Assembly (NCBI GenBank): GCA_049522565.1
Contig: JBEKNT010000022.1
Span: forward strand, 1-36,997
Length of the DNA stretch: 36,997 nucleotides
DNA from: JASHVB01 sp049522565
GTDB lineage: Bacteria; Pseudomonadota; Alphaproteobacteria; Acetobacterales; Acetobacteraceae
Direction: 5' to 3'
The notes under the pieces are model-generated. The model saw only the letters and a program-made list of their open reading frames with translations, was not told the origin of the DNA and made no database searches. This document shows, piece by piece, positions 30,871-36,997 of the stretch. Positions within the stretch are counted from its first letter, which is position 1; each line of letters opens with the position of its first letter. The position numbers were made by a program, and so were the translations under genes.

Positions 30871-31935
30871 TCATGCCGCAGCCCCGGCGTCGTAGACCAG
30901 GACGCGCTCGGCCGGCGCGGCGAGCCGCACGACCTCGCCCGGACCGACCCGCACCGGCGAACGGAAGAACAGCTCTTCCCCGCCAGCACCGCGCGCGACG
31001 GCATAGTAATCGCGGCCATGATATTCGGCGATCTCTACCGTGGCGGCGATCGGTCCATCGGCCGCCGGATGCAGATCCTCCGGCCGGATCGCCACGATCG
31101 CCTGCCCCTCGACATGCTCTACCGGCGTGCCGGTGACCCGCCCCCCGGCCACGCTGACCGTCACGCCCCCCTGCGTGACCTCGGCGGACGAGCGCAGCAG
31201 GTTGCGGTAGCCCATGAACTCGGCCACGTCGGCATGCGCCGGGCGGGCATACAGCGCCTCCGGGGTGCCGATCTGCCGGGTCTGTCCTTCGATCATCACC
31301 ACGATGCGGTCGGCCAGCGACAGCGCCTCCTCCTGATCATGCGTCACGTAGATCGTGGAGCACTTGAGCATGCTGTGGATGCGCCGCAGCTCGGCCCGCA
31401 TCTCCAACCGCAGCTTGGCGTCGAGGTTGGAGAGCGGCTCGTCCATCAGCACCAGCGGCGGCGCCACCACGATGGCGCGGGCGATCGCCACGCGCTGCTG
31501 CTGGCCACCGGAAAGCTGGCCGGGCAGCTTGTCCGCTTGCTCCCCCAGCCGCACCACCGCGATCGCCTCGTCCACCCGGCGGGCGATCTCGTCCCTCGGC
31601 CGGTGCTGCGTGGTCAGGCCAAAGGCGATGTTGCGCCGCGCCGTCATGTGCGGAAACAGCGCGTAGTTCTGGAACACCATCCCGAAGCCGCGTTCCTCCG
31701 GCCCCAGTTCATCGATCCGCTGGGAGTCCAGCCAGATCTCGCCATCGGTCAGCGACAACAGGCCGGCGATGCAGTTCAGCGCAGTGGACTTGCCGCAGCC
31801 CGAGGGGCCGAGCAGGGCGATGAACTCGCCCCGCTCCACCGTCAGCGTCAGGTCGCGCAGCGCGTGCGTCTGGCCGAAGTCGCGACCGACCCGATCGAGC
31901 CGCAGCTCGCGGAAGTCGCGGGAGGCGATCGGCAT
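30871..31935 (-). CDS. ABC transporter ATP-binding protein (PotA-like)
   Basis: This 354-residue cytosolic ATPase of the CUT/polyamine-type importers has Walker A GPSGCGKST (43-51), then the Q loop MVFQNYALFPHMTARRNI. The signature is LSGGQQQR (141-148), Walker B is PLVLMDEPLSNLDAKLR, and the switch histidine is in YVTHDQEEAL. The C-terminal third is a TOBE-type regulatory region (VAIRPEDLHPAADG). All catalytic residues are present. It starts six bases after the binding-protein gene. The substrate class cannot be fixed by the ATPase alone. Confidence 0.96.
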   Translation of the reverse strand: MPIASRDFRELRLDRVGRDFGQTHALRDLTLTVERGEFIALLGPSGCGKSTALNCIAGLLSLTDGEIWLDSQRIDELGPEERGFGMVFQNYALFPHMTARRNIAFGLTTQHRPRDEIARRVDEAIAVVRLGEQADKLPGQLSGGQQQRVAIARAIVVAPPLVLMDEPLSNLDAKLRLEMRAELRRIHSMLKCSTIYVTHDQEEALSLADRIVVMIEGQTRQIGTPEALYARPAHADVAEFMGYRNLLRSSAEVTQGGVTVSVAGGRVTGTPVEHVEGQAIVAIRPEDLHPAADGPIAATVEIAEYHGRDYYAVARGAGGEELFFRSPVRVGPGEVVRLAAPAERVLVYDAGAAA

Positions 31936-31941
31936 GCGGCG

Positions 31942-33138
31942 CTACTTGCCGACCCGCGCGCCGACCTGCTGGTCCCAGCGCTGGAACGCATAGACCAGCT
32001 TGTCGGCCGGCAGCGGCACCTCCGAGGGCACGTCGGCGATCAGCTTGTCGTAGAACGGCCTGGTATATTCCTTGATCGCGGCCTGGCTGTCCGCCGGCGC
32101 CATCGACAGCGGCACGTCCTTCACCGCCGGGCCGGGATAGAAATAGCCCTTGTCGTAGGTCATCGCCTGCGCCGGCTTGCTGAGCATGTATTTTGTCATG
32201 TCGAGCAAGACCGCGAGCTTGTCGTTCGACACGCCTTTCGGGATGGCCCAGTACTGCGCGTCGGTCACCCAGTGGAAGCCTTCCAGCGTGCCGACCATCG
32301 CTTCCTTCGGCACCACGCCGAGGATGCGCGGGTTGAGGTCCCAGCCGAGATGCGAGGCGATCATGTCGCGCGAACCCTCCGCCAGCTCCTTCATCACCGC
32401 GCCGGTGCCGGTCGGGTAGTATTCGATGTTCTTGCCCAGCTCGGCGAGATAGGCCCAGGTGTTGTCCCAGCCCTTGTCGGGATCCATCGGGTCCTTGTCG
32501 TGCAGCAGGTAGGGCAGGCCCTGGAGGAAGGTGCGGCCGGGGCCGGAATTGGCCGGACGGGCGTAGATGAAGCGGTTCTTGTGCGCGCGGGTCCAGTCGA
32601 GCAGCTCCTGCGCGGTCTTCGGCGGGGTCTTCACTGCGTCCGGCATATATTCCAGGATCGGGCCGGCCGGGCAGAACACCACGCAGACCGCCTGGTCCTG
32701 TGCCAGGCCCTGCATCTTCAGTGCCCCGGGCAGGTAGATGTCCTTCAGGTCGGGCAACGCGGCGGCGTAGTCGGTGACGACCGGGATCCATAGCTTCTGG
32801 TCGATGCCGGCCGACAGGCCATCGGTGCCGGTCAACACCAGGTCGATATCCACGTGCCCCGCGTCCTGCTGCGCCTTGATCTTGCCCGGCAGTTCCGGCG
32901 CCGGTGCCTGCGAGAAGGCGATATGCGACACCAGCTTCGGGTTCGCCTTGGCGTATTCCTCCATGGCGCGCTGGGTAAGCTGCAACTGGCCGGCCACGTC
33001 GATGACGTTGAGCGAGACCGGCGCGGACGGCAGGGGCGGCGCGCTGGCGGCCCGTGCGGTGGCGACGCCGGCTCCGAGCGCGGCAAGTCCCGCCGCACCG
33101 CGCAGCAGGTTGCGGCGGCTGGTCATGATCCTGGGCAT
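31942..33138 (-). CDS. Tat-exported ABC solute-binding protein
   Basis: This 398-residue protein starts at ATG 33138, set by GGGAG nine bases upstream; an ATG six codons earlier lies before that ribosome site. A twin-arginine signal (MTSRRNLLRGAAGLAALGAG) is followed by an AxA cleavage site (ATARA). The mature part is a family-1/polyamine-like binding protein, with phrases IDLVLTGTDGLSAGIDQ, then GPGRTFLQGLPYLL and LDMTKYMLSKPAQA. Tat export suggests folding or cofactor binding before export. It is the first gene of the operon with ATPase and two permeases. Substrate uncertain: a polyamine, phosphonate, iron or sugar derivative are all possible for this family. Confidence 0.93.
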   Translation of the reverse strand: MPRIMTSRRNLLRGAAGLAALGAGVATARAASAPPLPSAPVSLNVIDVAGQLQLTQRAMEEYAKANPKLVSHIAFSQAPAPELPGKIKAQQDAGHVDIDLVLTGTDGLSAGIDQKLWIPVVTDYAAALPDLKDIYLPGALKMQGLAQDQAVCVVFCPAGPILEYMPDAVKTPPKTAQELLDWTRAHKNRFIYARPANSGPGRTFLQGLPYLLHDKDPMDPDKGWDNTWAYLAELGKNIEYYPTGTGAVMKELAEGSRDMIASHLGWDLNPRILGVVPKEAMVGTLEGFHWVTDAQYWAIPKGVSNDKLAVLLDMTKYMLSKPAQAMTYDKGYFYPGPAVKDVPLSMAPADSQAAIKEYTRPFYDKLIADVPSEVPLPADKLVYAFQRWDQQVGARVGK

Positions 33139-33482
33139 GGTGTTTCTCCCGGTCATTGTATTTTCGGCGGCCTCGGGGACGACCCGAGAGTCGGGCGGTA
33201 CGCTACTCTGATAACGCTAACATCGCAACCAGCGGACGGTATCGTCCGGCGCGCAGCGACGGTGTCAGCAGTGTACCGCCGCCGCTGCTGCATCGCCAGT
33301 CGTTACGCCGCTGCGGAGGCGCGGCGGATCGCAATGATCCCCCGTTGCGGAGCGTCTCACGGAACCGAGACGCAGTCGATGTCTGTCTGCGAGAAATCGT
33401 TGCCGCGCTGGTGGCAGCGCTGCTGGATCGAGCGTCGATCCCTTGGCACGGGACGGGCACGAAATGGAACCGTTGAAAACCA
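33139..33482. other. Upstream region of the ABC operon
   Basis: 344 bp between the binding-protein start and the Uma2 remnant. It should hold the operon promoter. The 3' part of the truncated Uma2 frame may run into it to 33357, but without conserved sequence. Nothing else recognised. Confidence 0.45.
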
Positions 33483-33794
33483 TGCAAGGCTCGTGGTGCG
33501 GCAGGCATCGCGCAGCGGCGCGGCGAAGCCGATGCTGTCGGGTCGAAGCGTATCTTCCGCATCGACGACCCCAGGCTGCTGCGGCCATGTGTCGTCCGGT
33601 CCTCGCCGGAAAACCTCAGCCGCGACCGCGGTCGAGTGCAGCACCACGATCACCGCGACCGCCGGAATGCTCTGATAGGTACGGACATTCGCCCGCGTTT
33701 TCGACACGTTGGTCGGGGGCAGGATCTCAATCAGCACGACAGGCTGGTGCATCAGCCGCGCGCCTGCAGGCGGCGCGCAGGCGATGCCGAGATC
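33483..33794 (-). pseudogene. Uma2-family protein, C-terminal fragment
   Basis: On the minus strand the frame reads DLGIACAPPAGARLMHQPVV, LIEILPPTNVSKTRANVR, YQSIPAVAVIVVLHSTAVAAE, then DSIGFAAPLRDACRTTSLA. These are the last strands of the Uma2 (DUF820) nuclease-like fold, with the conserved PVVLIEILSPSN-type and YQSIPSV-type phrases. The N-terminal half is missing: upstream the frame reaches the stop of the AAA ATPase gene at 33849 with unrelated residues. The normal stop after the TTSLA phrase is also gone. The fragment is therefore a deletion remnant, and cannot be active. Confidence 0.75.
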
Positions 33795-33848
33795 GGGACC
33801 AGGCGGTTCTCCTCGGAGCGCTGGCTGGGGACGACGCCGGGGGCCGGG

Positions 33849-34748
33849 TTACTCCGCCGCCTGCACCTCGTTCAGCAGCCGAGCCGCCTCGGCGCCGCGC
33901 ACCTTGGCGATGTCGTCCTGGTATTTCAGCAGCACGCCCAGGGTCTCATCCACCGCGGCCGGCGCCAGCTCCTTCTGGTTGAGGTAGGTCAGCGCCTGCG
34001 CCCAGTCGATCGTCTCCGCCACGCCGGGCAGCTTGAACAGGTCTTCCTCGCGCAGCTTCTGCACGAAGGCCACCACCTGCGCCGACAGGCTCTCCGGCAC
34101 GCCGGGCGCCTTTGCCGCCAGGATCGCCCGCTCGCGCGCCGCATTCGGGTAGTCCACCCAGTGATACAGGCAGCGGCGGCGGATCGCGTCGTGCACCTCG
34201 CGCGTGCGGTTCGAGGTCAGCACGACCACCGGCATCGTCGTCGCCTTCACCGTGCCGTACTCCGGTACGCTGATCTGGAAGTCGGCCAGCAGCTCGAGCA
34301 GGAACGCCTCGAACGGCTCGTCGGCACGGTCCAGCTCGTCGATCAGCAGCACCGCGGGCGGCAGGTCCGGATCGATCGCGGACAGCAGCGGACGCGAGAG
34401 CAGAAATTCGCGGGTGTAGATGTCGCGGGACAGCTCGTCGCGGTCGGTGTGGCCGGCAGCCTCCGCCAGGCGGATCGCCATGAGCTGGCGGGCGTGGTCC
34501 CACTCATAGGCGGCGGCGGCGATGTCCATGCCGTCGTAGCATTGCAGCCGCACCAGGCGGCGGCCGAGGCCGGCGGCCAGCACCTTGGCGATCTCGGTCT
34601 TGCCGGTGCCGGGCTCGCCTTCCAGGAACAGCGGGCGGCGCATCGACAGCGCGAGGTGCACCGTGGTGGCCAGCTCCTGGTCGGCGATGTAGCCCTGGTC
34701 GGCGAGCAATCTGGCGGTGTCGGAGACCGTGGCGGGCAATGCGGCCAC
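33849..34748 (-). CDS. coxD: MoxR-type AAA ATPase, CoxD homologue
   Basis: This 299-residue ATPase has Walker A GEPGTGKT (44-51), then YDGMDIAAAAYEWDHARQL. Walker B is AVLLIDELDRAD (about 131-142) and the sensor region is VVVLTSNRTREVHDAIRRRCLYHW. This matches CoxD, the chaperone ATPase that matures the Cu-Mo site of aerobic CO dehydrogenase, as well as close MoxR relatives. The GTG start shares one base with the coxG stop, so the two are coupled. CoxE (VWA protein), its usual partner, is not downstream; a truncated Uma2 fragment is there instead. No CO dehydrogenase subunit genes are in the window. The gene name is by homology and context, not proof of CO oxidation. Confidence 0.85.
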   Translation of the reverse strand: MAALPATVSDTARLLADQGYIADQELATTVHLALSMRRPLFLEGEPGTGKTEIAKVLAAGLGRRLVRLQCYDGMDIAAAAYEWDHARQLMAIRLAEAAGHTDRDELSRDIYTREFLLSRPLLSAIDPDLPPAVLLIDELDRADEPFEAFLLELLADFQISVPEYGTVKATTMPVVVLTSNRTREVHDAIRRRCLYHWVDYPNAARERAILAAKAPGVPESLSAQVVAFVQKLREEDLFKLPGVAETIDWAQALTYLNQKELAPAAVDETLGVLLKYQDDIAKVRGAEAARLLNEVQAAE

Positions 34749-35530
34749 TAGAAGATGGCTCCGATGAACAGCAGGACGATGAACAGGTAGATGACGCCGC
34801 CGATCCAGGCGGCGATCGGCAGGCCGAACGGCTCGCGCGGGATCAAGGCGAAGATGCTGATCGGGGCTTGCGGATAGGGCGGTGGTAGCACCGGCCTGGC
34901 CACCTCGGAGCCGGGTGCGGCGGGGTAGATCTGCGTCGTCGCCGGACCTGTTTGCTGCGGTGAGCTGGCGGGGGCACCCGGCACGACCGGCCCGGCAGCA
35001 GCCGGCGTGAGCTGTGGCGCCGCAACCGGAACCGGCCTCGCAGCAAGCTCGATCGGTGCCGCCGCAACGCCGGCCGGAGCAGCGGCGGCGGCAGGCGCCA
35101 CCCGGGCGCTGAACCGGTCGAAGAACTGATCGGCCAACTGCTTGGCGCTGGCATCGACCAGTCGGGCGCCGAGCTGAGCGAGCTTGCCGCCGACCTGCGC
35201 GTGCACCTCATAGCGCAGCAGCGTGGCGCCGTCGTCATCGTCCAGCTTCACCTTTGCGCCGCCCTTGGCGAAGCCGGCGACACCGCCCTGCCCTTCCCCG
35301 CTGATCGTATAGCCATTCGGCGGGTCGATATCGGACAGTTCCACATGGCCGGTGAAGCGCGCGGAGATCGGCCCGATCTTCACCGAGGCCGTCGCCTTCA
35401 TCGCCGTATCCGATTGCATTTCCAGGCTCTCACAGCCCGGGAGGGTGACCCGGAGCACATCCGGATCGTTCAGCGCGTTCCAAACGACTTGCCGCGGCGC
35501 GGGAATGCGCCGCTCGCCCGTCATGTCCAT
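34748..35530 (-). CDS. coxG: CoxG-like SRPBCC protein with C-terminal membrane anchor
   Basis: From ATG 35530 (MDMTGERRIPAPRQVVWNAL) the product is 260 residues; an ATG three codons earlier is possible. A SRPBCC/CoxG domain (about 1-150) has LNDPDVLRVTLPGCESLE and YEVHAQVGGKLAQLGARLVDASAKQLADQFF (about 118-148). A Pro/Ala linker of about 80 residues follows, then one hydrophobic helix at the end (WIGGVIYLFIVLLFIGAIF). CoxG recruits CO dehydrogenase to the membrane in carboxydotrophs. Related proteins are found with other molybdenum hydroxylases. It is co-transcribed with the coxD homologue and divergent from the antiporter gene. Confidence 0.87.
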   Translation of the reverse strand: MDMTGERRIPAPRQVVWNALNDPDVLRVTLPGCESLEMQSDTAMKATASVKIGPISARFTGHVELSDIDPPNGYTISGEGQGGVAGFAKGGAKVKLDDDDGATLLRYEVHAQVGGKLAQLGARLVDASAKQLADQFFDRFSARVAPAAAAAPAGVAAAPIELAARPVPVAAPQLTPAAAGPVVPGAPASSPQQTGPATTQIYPAAPGSEVARPVLPPPYPQAPISIFALIPREPFGLPIAAWIGGVIYLFIVLLFIGAIF

Positions 35531-35582
35531 CGCTTGCATGTCCCTATTGCGTGCGACGGACGTTACTTGCAGGGTCGCTTGC

Positions 35583-36997
35583 ATGCAAACAAGCCCCAGG
35601 CGAGCCGGGGCCGTCCTGCTCGTAGGGCGGTACGCCGGATTGTGCGGTCTGGTACTGCTGCCGGTGCCGGCAGCGGCATGGGCCGCCGATAGTGGCGCCG
35701 CGCTGGCCGACCATGCGGCCAGTCCCGTGCCCGGCCTGCCGTGGGGACTGCCGTTTCTGGGGCTGTTGCTGTCGATCGCCGTCCTGCCTGCCCTGGCACC
35801 GCGCTTTTGGGTCCGGCGGATGGGCCTGGTATCGCTGGCCTGGAGCGCGGCACTGCTGCTGCCGCGCGCCGCGGAAGCCGGCATGGGCGTGGCGGCAGCC
35901 GAGACATGGCACGCGCTGTTGATCGAGTACCTGCCCTTCGCGACGCTCCTGCTGGCGCTGTACACCGCCGGCGGCGGGGTTCACCTGCAAGGCGGACCGG
36001 CAGGAACGCCAACCGGCAATACCGCCATGCTGGCCATCGGTGTCGCGCTGGGTCTGGTCGTCGGCACCACAGCGGCGGCTGTCGTGGTGATCCAGCCACT
36101 GCTGCACGCCAATGCGCACCGGCGCCGCCGGATGCACCTGGTGCTGTTCCTGGTCGTGCTGGTGGCCAACGCGGCGGGTGCCCTGACCCCGCTCGGCAAC
36201 CCCCCGCTGTATGTCGGGCTGTTGCGCGGGGTGCCGTTCTTCTGGCCCGCCACCCATCTGCTGCCGCACTTCCTGCTGCTGACCACCGTCCTGCTGGCGG
36301 TGTTCTGGGTGCTCGACCGGTATCTGGCGGCGAGCGAGCCGCCGGCGCCCCAGCCGGCGCGGCTGCGGCTGCGCGGCTGGGGTAATCTCGGGCTGATCCT
36401 GCTGGCCGCGGTCGCGGTCCTCGCGCAGGGCTTTGTCCACCCCGGCGCCGTGACCCTGCTCGGACAGCGCATCGGCATCGAGCGTCTGGCGGCGATCGGT
36501 GTGTTCATCGCCGTCACCGAGCTGTCGCTGTACCTCACCCCGCGCGCGATCCGCCAAGCCAACGATTTCGTCTGGCACCCGATGGCGGAGGTGGCAATGC
36601 TGTTCGCTGGCATCTTCATCACCATCAGCCCGGTAGCGGCGATGCTGCAGGCCGGGCTGGAGGGGCCTTTGGCGCCGCTGCTGCGGCTCACACTGGACGC
36701 CGGCGGCCAGCCGATCCCGTTGCTGTATTTCTGGCTGAGCGGGCTGCTGTCGGCGTTTCTCGACAATGCACCGACTTACCTGGTGTTCTTCGACCTTGCC
36801 GGCATCCGGCCGGAAGCGCTGACCGGCGCCCAGACCCTGGTCCTGCAAGCAATCTCGGCCGGTGCGACGTTCTTTGGCGGGCTGACCTATATCGGCAACG
36901 CGCCGAACATGATGCTGCGCGCAATCGCGGCGCATCGCGGCGTGCGGATGCCGGGTTTCGGCGGCTTCATGCTGCGCACCGGTGCGCTGCTATTGCC
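35583..36997 (+). CDS. NhaD-like sodium:proton antiporter, cut by the window end
   Basis: The frame runs open from ATG 35583 to the end of the window, at least 471 residues. The start has a signal-like hydrophobic stretch (YAGLCGLVLLPVPAAAWA). Then come many membrane helices with ion-transporter phrases: EYLPFATLLLALYTAGGG, NAAGALTPLGNPPLYVGLL, SGLLSAFLDNAPTYLVFF and FFGGLTYIGNAPNMMLRAI. These discontinuous-helix motifs (TPLGNPPL and YIGNAPN) are typical of the ion transporter superfamily, NhaD/citrate-transporter branch. Most likely it exchanges Na+ for H+; a carboxylate substrate is the alternative. It is divergent from coxG with a 52-bp gap. The C-terminus is not seen. Confidence 0.88.
   Translation, partial: MQTSPRRAGAVLLVGRYAGLCGLVLLPVPAAAWAADSGAALADHAASPVPGLPWGLPFLGLLLSIAVLPALAPRFWVRRMGLVSLAWSAALLLPRAAEAGMGVAAAETWHALLIEYLPFATLLLALYTAGGGVHLQGGPAGTPTGNTAMLAIGVALGLVVGTTAAAVVVIQPLLHANAHRRRRMHLVLFLVVLVANAAGALTPLGNPPLYVGLLRGVPFFWPATHLLPHFLLLTTVLLAVFWVLDRYLAASEPPAPQPARLRLRGWGNLGLILLAAVAVLAQGFVHPGAVTLLGQRIGIERLAAIGVFIAVTELSLYLTPRAIRQANDFVWHPMAEVAMLFAGIFITISPVAAMLQAGLEGPLAPLLRLTLDAGGQPIPLLYFWLSGLLSAFLDNAPTYLVFFDLAGIRPEALTGAQTLVLQAISAGATFFGGLTYIGNAPNMMLRAIAAHRGVRMPGFGGFMLRTGALLL

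Noticed and set aside
30778..32793. 671-codon plus-strand open frame across the ABC operon
   Set aside because: It runs antisense through the ATPase and binding-protein genes, both of which have complete family motifs on the other strand.
35544..36935. 463-codon minus-strand open frame at the right end
   Set aside because: Its product is rich in Gln, Arg and His with no domain, and it lies exactly opposite the membrane-protein frame of the antiporter. It is an antisense shadow of a GC-rich gene.

Overview
The window is GC-rich (roughly two thirds G+C by eye). Gene content suggests an alphaproteobacterium of the Rhodospirillales, most likely an Acetobacteraceae-type soil or water organism. 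This rests on the dcd/murA neighbourhood, the J-domain/AmpD pair, HisKA_2-type signalling, a methyl-accepting protein with a PilZ tail, CoxG/CoxD homologues and many GC-rich intergenic palindromes. The taxonomic call is inference, because no rRNA is present.

Layout. Positions 1-1550 carry a lipoprotein-like gene without a usable start and a PH-domain membrane protein. Positions 1621-3397 are the most striking structure: the 3' part of a tRNA-Thr gene is duplicated exactly (46 bp) on both sides of a 1.7 kb insert. The insert holds a holin/XhlA-like small protein, a strong terminator, an alpha/beta hydrolase and a row of 10-bp repeats. It looks like a stripped-down integrated element with no integrase of its own. 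Positions 3.5-5.8 kb are housekeeping (two small proteins, dcd, murA). Positions 5.9-8.2 kb hold two unrecognised proteins, an IS-end-like scar and a TauE/SafE permease. A giant regulator (winged helix, degenerate cyclase domain, STAND-like ATPase, helical-repeat tail) occupies 8.5-12 kb. It is followed by a DUF1326/DUF2182 pair with cysteine motifs. Positions 13.9-18.5 kb hold an MFS exporter, a rhodanese, a VOC protein, and a TerB/J-domain protein coupled to an AmpD-type amidase whose 5' end contains a translated palindromic repeat.

Positions 18.9-27.4 kb are signalling-rich. They hold a secreted single-Cache protein, a methyl-accepting protein ending in a PilZ domain with both c-di-GMP motifs, a TMEM43-like membrane protein, and a tandem-duplicated response regulator/GAF histidine kinase module. 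One copy of that module has been fused and rebuilt into REC-GAF-REC-winged helix, and the kinase phospho-acceptor histidine is replaced by proline. The two copies share an upstream sequence motif.

Positions 27.6-37 kb hold a ChaC-like enzyme, an orphan VapB-type antitoxin and a complete four-gene ABC importer operon with a Tat-exported binding protein. Then come a truncated Uma2 remnant, coxG and coxD homologues without coxE or the CO dehydrogenase genes, and a divergent NhaD-like antiporter cut by the window end. GC-rich palindromes recur downstream of several genes, and one large composite element lies at 15524-15646.
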